Of a stretch of 64,000 bases of DNA, positions 9,629 through 18,881 are shown in pieces. Numbering within the stretch: position 1 is the first letter of the stretch; each line of letters opens with the position of its first letter. The position numbers and the translations under genes are program-made. The stretch comes from Zizania palustris (Eukaryota > Streptophyta > Magnoliopsida > Poales > Poaceae), in NCBI GenBank assembly GCA_019279435.1, contig JAAALK010000285.1, positions 27,932,371 through 27,996,370 of the forward strand. Direction: 5' to 3'. A model generated the notes under the pieces. The model saw nothing but the letters and a program-made list of their open reading frames with translations. It was not told the DNA's origin and did not search any database.

Positions 9629-11555
9629 TGAGGAGCCATGCTGAATAGCGTGGGCCTCATGGCTCTTGAAGTGATGAGTCATTGTCAACGATAGTCAAAG
9701 AGGACTGAAGAAGAGAGGAGATCTGCTGTTTCATGGGCCGCTGTGTGACTCAGGTACACGGGCAGCGAGCGACTGTCGGGCAGAGGAGGCTGCGAAGTCG
9801 GGCTGGCCCAATCCGGGTGCATGGGCCAGAAGCAGTAGAAGACCCACTGGGCTGTTGACCAGGACTGACTCAGGTACACGGGCGGTGAGCGATTGCCGGG
9901 CTGAGAGAGCTGCGGAGTCGGGCCGGCCCAATCCGGGTACCTGGTGCAAAGCTGGTGGAGGCTTTGTCAGTTTCGGCGTAAAACTGACAACCATTGATTC
10001 TGTATCCGACTGTCCAGAAGAGAAGCCGTAGTCGCTACGAAAACTTAGCTTCCGGATAAGTCATCTGTAACTCTAGGCCCACAGTCAGTCTGTCGTGTCT
10101 GTAAAAATACCTAAGGGCAGTAGAGTCTTTTCCGTTATTTTTGAGTCTGTAAAAACCCTAAGGGGCAGGTAGAATATTCCTAGTGTTGGGCTGCCTATAA
10201 ATAGGACCCCAACCCCTAGGGTTTGGACTACCCTTTTGCTGAAAATCAATACTCCTCCGTTGGGTCACTTTTGTCTCCTATTTTCTCTCTCCTGTGTGCG
10301 CCGCCAGGACCTATTCCTCCCTGTTCGTGAGTTATTTTGGCTCTAATCTTTTGGATGCATTTTAGCCTTGGTCTCTGGTGAATTTATTGGTTGCATTTTG
10401 TTCGGTTTGGGGAGTTATTGCGCTGGCTATGGGCTGCTGTGTTTATTTCACGAGAAGAAGCTTCTTCTGTTGCTTCTGTTCTTCACGAACCGAGTACTAG
10501 TTCTTGCTGTTGCAAGTAGTACTTCTACTGTAGCTACAGTACTTGCTGCCAGCTTTTCTACCTTCTACTGTACTGCCTTTTTGATCGAAGCAGTATGGAG
10601 TAAATGCCTTTTTGACTGTCTCTGCGAAGTCATTTTTCTTTGTTCGAAGCCCCTCAGTTCCGTGAGGCAGGCTTCGATCCAACATTTTCAAAGCTGTCGT
10701 TCAAACTGTGAATTTCGGTTTTTGTGTCTGAGTTGCTAGCTTCGAAGATCTTCCTGTTTGGACAGCATCGCATACTTCGAACAAGCATACTCCGAATCTA
10801 TCTGTTCGAAGTGCACACTTCGTTTGGCTTCGAAGTTGGGTTCGAAGTTTGTCTTTTCTGATAGACTTCGCTTGGATTTCTTTGTGGCGTGTCAGCCTTC
10901 GATTCTCCCTCCGAAGATTTCACTGTTCGAAGTTTTCTGTTCGAAGGTTTTTTGCTTCGAAGCTTTCGGTTCAAAGTTGTGTTCGAAGTTTTGTCTTCGA
11001 AGTGCTCACTTCGAAGCAGGCTCCGACTTTGTCACTTTGTTCCGAAGCTCTTGGTTCGAAGCTGTGTTCGAAGCCTTGTCTTCGAAGTACATACTTCGAA
11101 CCAAGCTCCGGCACTGTTTTACTTCGCTCCGAAGTACACTTCGCTTCTTACCACTTCGAACTAGGCTAGACAGTGACACCTTCGGCAATTCGGACAGACT
11201 CCGTCACCAACCTCCGAAGCAGACCTCGACGTGCAAAGGGGGCTTCGCCAAGTTCCGAACAGGAGACAAATTTGGACAGTAACTTCTCTTTTCATCTTAC
11301 ACATACTTAGATCATTTCTTTGAGAAGTTTAGGCCTGTTATAACTTGTTTATCTGCCTAGTTGCACCACTTTAGTTTTACACTGTTTTTCATCAGTTGCT
11401 TCTAGGTTAGAAACCTTTAGACTTAGGCCTTGTGTTTATTTTCTGCTGCGTAGTATTTTTGAGGTGCGTTGGGTATTGGGTACAGGCCATTGATTCGAAA
11501 GAATTTTTTAAGGCGCCCATTCACCCCCCCTCTGGTCGCTACTTTCGGTCCTACA
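9629..11555 (+). repeat. 5' LTR of C2
   Basis: Starts TGAGGAGCCATGCTG and ends GGTCCTACA. A TATAAATAG box lies at 10196-10204. About 17 TTCGAA words, at least six of them the palindrome CTTCGAAG, lie between about 10640 and 11165. Long ORFs inside (for example 10368-10739 and 10758-11282) are present in both LTRs and show no recognisable protein. Confidence 0.97.
10196..10204 (+). promoter_or_regulatory. TATA box of the C2 5' LTR
   Basis: TATAAATAG in the context GGGCTGCCTATAAATAGGA. The same context is kept in the 3' LTR (19448-19456) and, on the minus strand, in the H LTR (24892-24900). It should start the genomic RNA roughly 30 bases downstream. Confidence 0.8.
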
Positions 11556-11557
11556 AG

Positions 11558-11569
11558 TGGTATCAGAGC
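11558..11569 (+). other. Primer-binding site of C2
   Basis: TGGTATCAGAGC, complementary to the 3' end of initiator methionine tRNA, the usual primer of plant copia elements. It starts two bases after the LTR end. Confidence 0.9.
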
Positions 11570-11620
11570 GAGGTTAGGGTTTTTCCATACCTTAACCGGT
11601 TCTAAACCCCAGTAGTGACT

Positions 11621-11767
11621 ATGACGTCTCCAGGCAAGGTCCCGTCCTTGGAAGCCTATGGCTACAATTATTGGAAGACTCGCATGCGAGCCTATCTCAT
11701 GAGCCAGGGTTCGGACATATGGGACATTTGCGTTCACAGCACGTTTGTCATTCTGCCAGTCAGCTGA
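11621..11767 (+). pseudogene. N-terminal gag segment of C2, out of frame with the rest
   Basis: The ATG at 11621 opens MTSPGKVPSLEAYGYNYWKT, which has the GYNYWKTRMRAYL pattern that starts copia Gag proteins (compare YWKVCMEAYLLSQG in C3). The frame meets a TGA at about 11765 (FVILPVS, stop). The homologous protein continues in the next frame from about 11745 (SAEHGTAGIIAQ). A one-base indel, or a +1 shift, separates the two. I believe 11621 is the original gag start. Confidence 0.75.
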
Positions 11768-13487
11768 GCACGGTACTGCTGGTATCATTGCTCAGCATCT
11801 GAGCAACAGTAAGGCTGTGAATATTTTGTTTTCTGGATTAGGTCCCACTGAGTTTGAGCGTGTGAGTCATCTCTCCACTGCGAGAGAGATCTGGGCTACC
11901 CTCAAGGCACACCATGAGGGAACAGCCCAGGTCAAGGCTCGGCTCTATCAGACCTACCGCCGTGAATATGAGAACTTCACACAGAAGCCGGGTGAATCTG
12001 TTGAAGCCTTGTTTGGTCGCTTTCAGTCGATCATTAACAAGCTTCGGGACAACAAGGCTGAGGGTGCTCAGTTAGTCTCAGATCATGAGCAGGCGCTCAA
12101 GGTTCTTCATACCTTGGACCCAAAGATCTGGGAGATCAAGGTATCATCTATCGTTGAGAGCACTTCTTACGATACCTTGACCATTTCTGAGTTATTTAGC
12201 AAGCTGAAGGCCACTGAGGTAGATATCCAGTTGAGATCAAATCTCACTGGCTCTGGATCAAAATCCCTGGCCCTTGCTACACCTTCTGTTGATCCCTCTG
12301 CTGTGAGTTGTGCTGGGTTCTCTTTGATGTCTATCACTGAGGACCAGCTTGAGTTGTTGGGAGATGATGATTTGTGTCTCTTTAACAACCGGGTGCGTCG
12401 TGTCTATGATAAAAGAATGTTCAAAAGACACGGCACAAAATCCGGATGCTTTGAATGTGGTGATCCAGGACACTTCATCGCCGACTGCCCCAAGCGCAGT
12501 GGATACAAGAAGGGCACCGGTAGCAGCTTCCACGACTCCGGCAAGCATGAGAGCCCCTCCTTCACCAAGGGCAAGCCGAAGACCCGGTTCTTCAAGAAGG
12601 CCCTGAAGGACTACCGGCGAGAGAACAAGAAGCGCGACAAGGCCTTCTTCGCCGAGATGGAGAAGAGCTACTCCAAGAGATCCACGTCTTCTTCCTCTTC
12701 ATCGAGCTCAAGTGATGAGGAGATTACCATCAAGAAGGGGAAGGACAAGGATGATCCGGCGGGCCTCTGCTTCATGGCTTTCGGAGACAAGCCGAAGAGT
12801 CGCACACACCAGCGCCGAAGATCCCGCAAGAGCTTCTGCTCCATGGCTCTTGGGGATAGAGAAGAAAAGAGCTCCTCCGACGACTCCGACGACGACGATA
12901 GCAAGGTATCATCTTATGAGCGCGAAATTGTCGATTTACTTGAGAGCAATCGTCAGGAGTTAAAATATCGGGAGAAACTGCTTAGGGGGGCTAAGAAGAG
13001 GATAGATGAGTTAGAAAGTGAGCTTGCCGTGGCCAACGGCAGAATTGAGAGTCTATCATCTTCCCCTTGCTTGGGTGATAGTAGTGAGTGCCCAAAGTGT
13101 GAGGTGCTTCTGTGTGACCTGTCGACTCTGAAGTCCAGGTACACAGAAAGGGTTGATGAGAGGGACGCTTTGGCCACTGAGCTTGAAAGCACTCAGCTGG
13201 AGCTGAAAGATGCTCAAGCCACTGTCGTCGCACCCTGTGTTGATTGCCCATCTCATCTAGCTACCTTAGCTGAGCTGAAATCCAAGGGCGATGAACATTT
13301 GGGTGATTTAGAGAGGTTGAGAGCTGAGCTTGCGCAGACTAGGCTAGAGCTTGAGACATTGTCAGTTCCACCCACGGTCTGTGAGAACTGCCTGTCTCTT
13401 AGAATGGAGCTGATTAAGCTAAAAGCCGGGAAGTCTGTCCAAAAGAGAGTGAGTGTGAGACCTGCTTATCTCAGGTGGAGGTTCTAG
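11745..13487 (+). CDS. C2 Gag, main part (580 aa)
   Basis: Core of the C2 Gag. The UBN2 domain is at about residues 25-150 (LSTAREIWATLKAHHEGTAQ, SDHEQALKVLHTLDPKIWEI, DTLTISELFSKLKATE). A CCHC zinc knuckle follows near residue 234 (CFECGDPGHFIADC). Next come a basic stretch, a serine run, an acidic patch and a long helical region likely to form coiled coils (YREKLLRGAKKRIDELESEL, ERVDERDALATELESTQLEL). The listed start is not the natural one: the protein homology begins at 11621 in another frame. The frame ends at 13487, and Gag homology continues in the -1 frame (CETCLSQVEVLASLREELAD). The same end (LRWRY, stop) is found in H. The product should assemble the particle and bind RNA. Confidence 0.88.
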   Translation: MSFCQSAEHGTAGIIAQHLSNSKAVNILFSGLGPTEFERVSHLSTAREIWATLKAHHEGTAQVKARLYQTYRREYENFTQKPGESVEALFGRFQSIINKLRDNKAEGAQLVSDHEQALKVLHTLDPKIWEIKVSSIVESTSYDTLTISELFSKLKATEVDIQLRSNLTGSGSKSLALATPSVDPSAVSCAGFSLMSITEDQLELLGDDDLCLFNNRVRRVYDKRMFKRHGTKSGCFECGDPGHFIADCPKRSGYKKGTGSSFHDSGKHESPSFTKGKPKTRFFKKALKDYRRENKKRDKAFFAEMEKSYSKRSTSSSSSSSSSDEEITIKKGKDKDDPAGLCFMAFGDKPKSRTHQRRRSRKSFCSMALGDREEKSSSDDSDDDDSKVSSYEREIVDLLESNRQELKYREKLLRGAKKRIDELESELAVANGRIESLSSSPCLGDSSECPKCEVLLCDLSTLKSRYTERVDERDALATELESTQLELKDAQATVVAPCVDCPSHLATLAELKSKGDEHLGDLERLRAELAQTRLELETLSVPPTVCENCLSLRMELIKLKAGKSVQKRVSVRPAYLRWRF

Positions 13488-14371
13488 CTTCTTTGAGAGA
13501 GGAGCTAGCAGATTCTCAGAATGAGAACTTTTACCTCCGTTCCATCCTAAGTTGGATCAGTGCCAGAGAGCCTCAGCTTGGCATGATGATCCAGCAGTTC
13601 AAGAGGCAGGATGGGTTTGGGGTAGGATACACCTACACCAAGGCTGACTTTGAGAGTGCCCTCAGCCGGGCAGTGGAGTGGAGTAAAATGACTCCAGAGC
13701 AGAGGTATCCCAAGACTCACTCCACTGAGACCTCCCAGGCTTGTCAGCCCAAGGATGGAGTGATCCATGAACCACCCAAAGCTCCACCCAAGAAGCCTAT
13801 CTGGGTTCCTAAGCCCAAACACCTCCACTCTTCTCTAGACTCTCTTCCTGGACCCTCTCAGCCCAAGAAGACCACACCAAACACTACCAAGCCCAAGAAT
13901 CCCAAGCCTCAACCACATCCCAAGAAGCCTACCTATCATTGTGAGTTTTGTCAGAGAGACGGGCATCTTGCGGAGTTTTGCTTCAGGAGGAAGCGGGTTG
14001 AGAGAGCAGAGAGGGCTCGTAGTGATCAGGTGCAGTTCTACCAGCAGGGTGGTAGACTGCGTGTTCCTCGGCGCGGGGAGAGGCTAGAGGCCAGGCCGCG
14101 TCGTGTAGGTGGTGGTAGAGGAGACGGTTTTCCTACCCGTGCTCCAGTAGGTGGTGTTCGTTCCGGCAGAGTTCCAGACCGAGTTGGCTACGGTTCTGGA
14201 CCTCGTGGCCGTAGGGTTAGGAAGAACCATGGACCGCGTTTTGAGCCGCGTTTTGGTCCAAACTCTTTTGATGGTTTTCGCTTTCCATCTTTTGAGCAGA
14301 TGGCTCGACACTGGTTTAGCTCTTTTGCTAAACCTGGTGCCGGACCATTTGCTCCCACTTACAGACATTGA
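13475..14371 (+). CDS. C2 Gag tail with second zinc knuckle (298 aa)
   Basis: Continues Gag in the -1 frame relative to the main part; the two frames overlap by at least 13 bases and the upstream frame is open from about 13421. It carries a proline/lysine-rich region, a second CCHC-like knuckle (CEFCQRDGHLAEFC) near residue 156, then an arginine/glycine-rich stretch (GRGDGFPTRAPVGG, GSGPRGRRVRKNHG) that suits RNA binding. It ends FAPTYRH with the TGA at 14369-14371, overlapping the start of the pol frame. No ATG is needed if it is made by frameshifting. The same arrangement exists in H. Confidence 0.8.
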   Translation: MEVLASLREELADSQNENFYLRSILSWISAREPQLGMMIQQFKRQDGFGVGYTYTKADFESALSRAVEWSKMTPEQRYPKTHSTETSQACQPKDGVIHEPPKAPPKKPIWVPKPKHLHSSLDSLPGPSQPKKTTPNTTKPKNPKPQPHPKKPTYHCEFCQRDGHLAEFCFRRKRVERAERARSDQVQFYQQGGRLRVPRRGERLEARPRRVGGGRGDGFPTRAPVGGVRSGRVPDRVGYGSGPRGRRVRKNHGPRFEPRFGPNSFDGFRFPSFEQMARHWFSSFAKPGAGPFAPTYRH

Positions 14372-17300
14372 TTGTGCAGGACCGGGGACTGGAGGATGTT
14401 TGGATCATGGACTCAGGATGCTCTCGCCACATGACGGGACATCGCAGATGGTTCTCCAGTCTCACTCCCCCGAGCTCCAAAGAGTACATTACATTCGGGA
14501 ACAGCGGTCAAGGGAAAGTAAGTGGCATAGGCTCAATCAGCATCTCAGACCATTTCTCTTTAAAGAATGTTGCTTTGGTTAAAAATCTGAACTTTAATTT
14601 AATCTCTGTGTCGCAACTTCTTGAGGATGGTTTGGAAGTGCGTTTTAAGAAGGGAAATTCTTCTGTGATTGATTCTAGAGGGTCTTTGGTTTGTCAGATT
14701 TTACCCTTCGGTAAAGTTTTTCGAATTGACTTCTCTAGTTCTTTTGGCCCTTCTCGCTGTTTGATTGCTGGATCTTCTTCTGAGCTCTGGAAGTGGCATA
14801 GGAGGTTAGGTCATTTGAGTTTTGATCTGCTAGTCAGGTTAAGCTCTATGGACCTCATCCGAGGATTGCCCAAGCTTAAAATGGAGAAGGATCTAGTTTG
14901 TCATCCCTGTCGTCATGGGAAAATGGTTGCCGCCTCTCATTCACCTGTGACTCAGGTGATGACTTCGTATCCAGGCGAGCTTTTGCATTTGGACACTGTA
15001 GGTCCAGCTCGGGTACGCTCAGTCGGTGGGAAGTGGTATGCACTTGTGATTGTTGACGACTTTTCTCGTTTCTCGTGGGTTTTCTTTTTGGAGTCTAAGG
15101 ATGAAACTTTTCAATTTGTCCATGACCTGGTTTTGAAGCTGAAAAATGAGAACAATGGTCGGATGCGAGCAATTCGCTCTGACAACGGCTCTGAGTTCAA
15201 GAACTCTCAGTTCGTCAGCTTCTGTGGTGATCAGGGTCTGGACCATCAGTTTTCTTCTCCTTACACTCCCCCACAGAACGGCGTTGTGGAACGAAAGAAC
15301 CGCACGCTAGTTGAGATGGCCAGGACGATGCTCGATGAGCACAGGACTCCTAGGCGTTTTTGGGTTGAAGCCATGAACACGGCTTGCTATCTGGCCAATC
15401 GCATTTTTCTTAGAGCTTACATTGGTAAGACATCATATGAGTTGCGGTTTGGCAGACAGCCCAAGGTGAGCCACTTGCGAGCGTTTGGCTGCAAGTGCTT
15501 TGTGCTCAAAAAGGGAGGGCATTTGGACAAATTTGAGTCTCGTTGCTGGGATGGTGTTTTTCTTGGTTATGCATTGCATTCTCGAGGCTTCCGTGTTTGG
15601 AACCTCGAATCCCAGCTGCTTGTCGAGACGTGTGAAGTTTCATTTGATGAGTCCCTGCCTTCTTTGACTCCTTCTTTTGAGCTTTCTGGTGATGATGAGC
15701 TCGGAGAGTCCATCTTCGAGGAAGATGAGGATACTCCAGCTGCTGTTGAGGGCGGGCCTTCTGCATCCCCCGCAGAGCCCACACCTTCTGTGACTTCGAC
15801 TGATGATGAGGGCGGACCTCTGATCACTTCTTCCACTTCGATCGAGCCCCCTCAGTCGAGTCCAGAGGTGCCAGCTGCTGACTCCGGTGAGGTGACTTCA
15901 GATCACCAGGGAACCCGAGCAGTTCAGCGTGACCACCCCTCAGAGCTCATCATTGGTGATTTAACTGAAAGGACTTTGCGTTCTTCTGCCTCTCTCGCTG
16001 TGTTTGCTGAATCTGCATTTGTTGCATCTTTTGAGCCCAGAGACATTTCTCATGCTCTCTCTGATTCTAATTGGATTAATGCCATGCAAGAAGAGCTTGA
16101 GAATTTTGTCCGCAATCGGGTTTGGACACTAGTTGAGCCGCCACCAGGATGCAACCCCATAGGCACCAAGTGGGTATTCAAGAACAAACAAGGTGAAGAT
16201 GGGGTTGTGGTGCGCAACAAGGCTCGACTAGTCACCCAGGGTTATTGCCAGAAGGAAGGTATTGACTTTGAAGAAACCTTCGCTCCTGTGGCCCGTCTTG
16301 AGTCCATTCGTATTCTTCTAGCTTTTGCCGTTTCAAAGGGTTTTAAGCTTTTTCAAATGGACGTTAAGAGTGCTTTTCTGAACGGGTTCATAGAGGAGGA
16401 GGTATATGTTAGGCAACCCCCCGGTTTTGAGAACCCCAAGTTTCCTCGACATGTTTTTAAGTTGCATAAAGCTTTATACGGGCTGAAGCAAGCCCCCAGG
16501 GCTTGGTATGACCGGTTGAAGCAATTTTTGTTGGGGAAGGGCTTTGTGATGGGTTCTGTGGACAAAACTCTTTTTTTGCTCAGAGATGCTTCAGATTTTT
16601 TAGTTGCTCAGATTTACGTGGACGATATTATCTTTGGCGGTACTATTGATTCTCTTGTGTCCAAGTTTTCTGAGCAGATGCACAGTGAGTTTGAGATGAG
16701 CCTCATGGGTGAACTTAAGTACTTTTTAGGGCTCCAGATCAAGCAGACCAAGGACGGCACCTTCATCCACCAAGGTAAGTACACTCGTGATATGTTAAAG
16801 AAATTTGACTTTGGTGGTGAATTGAAGCCGCAGATGACCCCGATGAGTACCTCTGGGGGTTTGGACAAGGACGAGAGCGGTGTCAAGGTCAATGAGAGAG
16901 AATTTCGAGGGATGATCGGTTCGCTGTTGTACTTGACGGCAACAAGACCGGACATACAGTTCGCCGTGGGACTTTGCGCGCGTTTTCAGTCTTCACCACG
17001 CGCATCTCACCGGCAGGCTGTCAAGCGCATTTTCAGGTATCTCACCTATGCGCCTGATCTTGGTCTTTATTATTCAGCATCATCATCACTTGATTTATCT
17101 GGCTTTTCGGACGCTGATTTTGGTGGGTGCCGGTTGGATCGCAAGTCGACTTCTGGTACTTGCCAGTTTCTTGGTTCTTCCCTTGTATCTTGGTCTTCTC
17201 GAAAGCAATCTGGAGTTGCTCTTTCGACCACAGAGGCTGAGTATGTAGCTGCTGCTAGCTGCTGCTCACAGATGGTTTGGATGATTTCTACTCTACGAGA

Positions 17301-17565
17301 CTTCGGGTTGTTCTTTCCTACCAGGGTTCCATTGTTTTGCGACAGCACTAGTGCTATTAGTGTAGGGAAAAACCCGTGTCTTCATTCAAAAACCAAACAT
17401 ATTGATGTGCGCTTTCACTTCTTGCGGGATCAATATGAGAAAGGTGTCATTGACCTTATTCATGTTGATACCCATCATCAGTTGGCTGACATTTTCACCA
17501 AACCCCTAGATCAATCTACTTTTGAGCGTTTACGAGGGGATTTGGGTGTTGTGTATCCTTTCTAG
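14368..17565 (+). CDS. C2 Pol polyprotein (1065 aa)
   Basis: Complete copia pol. The aspartic protease has the DSG triad at residues 15-17 (WIMDSGCSRHMTG). The GAG-pre-integrase domain (about 110-190) has LWKWHRRLGHLSFDLL and CHPCRHGKM. The integrase core shows D230, D272 and E308, a D-x41-D-x35-E arrangement. A serine/glutamate-rich linker is followed by an RVT_2 reverse transcriptase (about 590-830) with KARLVTQGYCQKEGIDFEET, FQMDVKSAFLNG and YVDD at 750-753. RNase H (about 900-1050) shows SDADFGG, STTEAEY and KTKHIDVRFHFLRD. The frame is open upstream to about 14332, overlapping Gag in the -1 frame. All key residues are present, so this pol looks functional. It would copy the RNA and integrate the cDNA. 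Confidence 0.96.
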   Translation: MIVQDRGLEDVWIMDSGCSRHMTGHRRWFSSLTPPSSKEYITFGNSGQGKVSGIGSISISDHFSLKNVALVKNLNFNLISVSQLLEDGLEVRFKKGNSSVIDSRGSLVCQILPFGKVFRIDFSSSFGPSRCLIAGSSSELWKWHRRLGHLSFDLLVRLSSMDLIRGLPKLKMEKDLVCHPCRHGKMVAASHSPVTQVMTSYPGELLHLDTVGPARVRSVGGKWYALVIVDDFSRFSWVFFLESKDETFQFVHDLVLKLKNENNGRMRAIRSDNGSEFKNSQFVSFCGDQGLDHQFSSPYTPPQNGVVERKNRTLVEMARTMLDEHRTPRRFWVEAMNTACYLANRIFLRAYIGKTSYELRFGRQPKVSHLRAFGCKCFVLKKGGHLDKFESRCWDGVFLGYALHSRGFRVWNLESQLLVETCEVSFDESLPSLTPSFELSGDDELGESIFEEDEDTPAAVEGGPSASPAEPTPSVTSTDDEGGPLITSSTSIEPPQSSPEVPAADSGEVTSDHQGTRAVQRDHPSELIIGDLTERTLRSSASLAVFAESAFVASFEPRDISHALSDSNWINAMQEELENFVRNRVWTLVEPPPGCNPIGTKWVFKNKQGEDGVVVRNKARLVTQGYCQKEGIDFEETFAPVARLESIRILLAFAVSKGFKLFQMDVKSAFLNGFIEEEVYVRQPPGFENPKFPRHVFKLHKALYGLKQAPRAWYDRLKQFLLGKGFVMGSVDKTLFLLRDASDFLVAQIYVDDIIFGGTIDSLVSKFSEQMHSEFEMSLMGELKYFLGLQIKQTKDGTFIHQGKYTRDMLKKFDFGGELKPQMTPMSTSGGLDKDESGVKVNEREFRGMIGSLLYLTATRPDIQFAVGLCARFQSSPRASHRQAVKRIFRYLTYAPDLGLYYSASSSLDLSGFSDADFGGCRLDRKSTSGTCQFLGSSLVSWSSRKQSGVALSTTEAEYVAAASCCSQMVWMISTLRDFGLFFPTRVPLFCDSTSAISVGKNPCLHSKTKHIDVRFHFLRDQYEKGVIDLIHVDTHHQLADIFTKPLDQSTFERLRGDLGVVYPF

Positions 17566-18867
17566 GATATTTTGCGTCAGTTTTCTTTTTACTCTTTTCT
17601 TGAGTCTTTTTGTGTGTGTTCATATCATACATATTCACATATCACACATTTGAGCCTGCTTCTGTTATATGATTGAACTGCTTTACTTAGTCTAGCTGGT
17701 ACATGCTTTTGATTACTTGTCAATGATCATGCTTTGGTTCAGTTCACTTGATATATCTGTCATATGCATGGCTTTTATGCTTTAAACCTGAAAAATGATC
17801 ACCATTGCTTCTGGTAACTAGCATGCGTAGGCTGAGTGTTTTTGCTATCTGTTACATGCCTTGTAGCCAGTTCATCACATAGATGCAGATATGCAACTTG
17901 GACATCTTTATGCTTTAACATGGAAAATGTACTATAAAATGATAAAAATCAAAAATGAATGAAAATTCCATTCCTTTTTATGCTTAAAGTCGAAAAGATC
18001 CAAGTGGGTTTGCTTTGTCGCATTATATTGTTCTGGATTGCTTACCATAGCACTTTGGTATGAACTAGGACAGTATAGTGTATGCCGAGATCAATGTCTT
18101 AAGCTTCTGATGGTCCAATTCTGGCCTAGGCTTGACTTGGTCGGTTAGCATAAGGTTTGACATGCAAATAACCCTTGGCACAAATGACAAAGTATAATGA
18201 AAAAGCCTGAACTGTAAACGGATAACAAGTTTGCTGAAGCACTTTGTTTTTGAACAATGCTTATCTTGGTAGACATCAGTTAGCTTCTGCATTTCATGCT
18301 TTACCTTGCTTGTTTTACTAGAAAATGTGGTGATGCTTTTATTTGCCAAAACTGAAAAATGCGTGCTAAATGACTTTCTTTAGATATCATCTGTTGCACT
18401 GATCATGCCATGTGTCTTGGACAGTATTTCTTTTGCTATACCTGTTAGATACTGTATTTGCAGTCAATCATATCTGAGAAGCATGCTTTCTACACTCCAC
18501 CTGCACCCCAGTTGCATTCACTGCATATTTTGAGGGGGAGTTGCATTTCAGGGGGAGTCTGTGTCTCTTTTGAGTGCTTGATGAGTTCACTTGTCAACAA
18601 GGGGGAGAAAATTTGGGATCAGAGTTTAAGGGGGAGTTCTTACTCTGTTGATATCCTTGTTGTTCTGAAGTCGCACTCATTTTGAGCTTTTGTGTTTTGG
18701 TTAACCATAATGACCGCTTCTTGCTTTTGTTCGGCTTTTGGTCATTAAGGTTAAACTTTTACCTTATTTTTCTTCTTCTTTGTTCTCTTGTATTTTGTTT
18801 TCGTGTTTCCACATTTGGTTCACAGGTGCTGAAGAGCTGAGAATTGAGAAGTGTTGACAATGCACTC
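17566..18867 (+). other. C2 3' non-coding region with repeated G-rich tracts
   Basis: No convincing ORF and no envelope-like gene. It holds at least four tracts close to AAGGGGGAG or GAGGGGGAG between 18530 and 18640, a feature known from Sireviruses. Blocks at about 17790-18440 (for example GAAAAGATCCAAGTGGGTT and GGTCGGTTAGCATAAGGTT) are also found in order in the gag-only element C3 (45055-45600). Confidence 0.75.
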
Positions 18868-18881
18868 ATCAAGGGGGAGAT
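18868..18881 (+). other. Polypurine tract of C2
   Basis: ATCAAGGGGGAGAT directly before the TG of the 3' LTR. It is the expected start point for plus-strand DNA synthesis. C3 has the same tract at 46015-46028. Confidence 0.9.

Noticed and set aside
10640..11165. Heat-shock elements in the LTR
   Set aside because: The words are TTCGAA with no two-base spacer, so they do not fit the nTTCnnGAAn pattern.
10368..11282. ORFs of 123 and 174 codons inside the C2 LTR, repeated at 19620-20534
   Set aside because: They lie in repeated LTR sequence, have phenylalanine/serine-rich low-complexity translations driven by TTCGAA words, and match no known protein.
17566..18867. Envelope-like gene downstream of C2 pol
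   Set aside because: No frame longer than about 95 codons, no signal peptide or transmembrane pattern; the region is better explained as conserved non-coding sequence.
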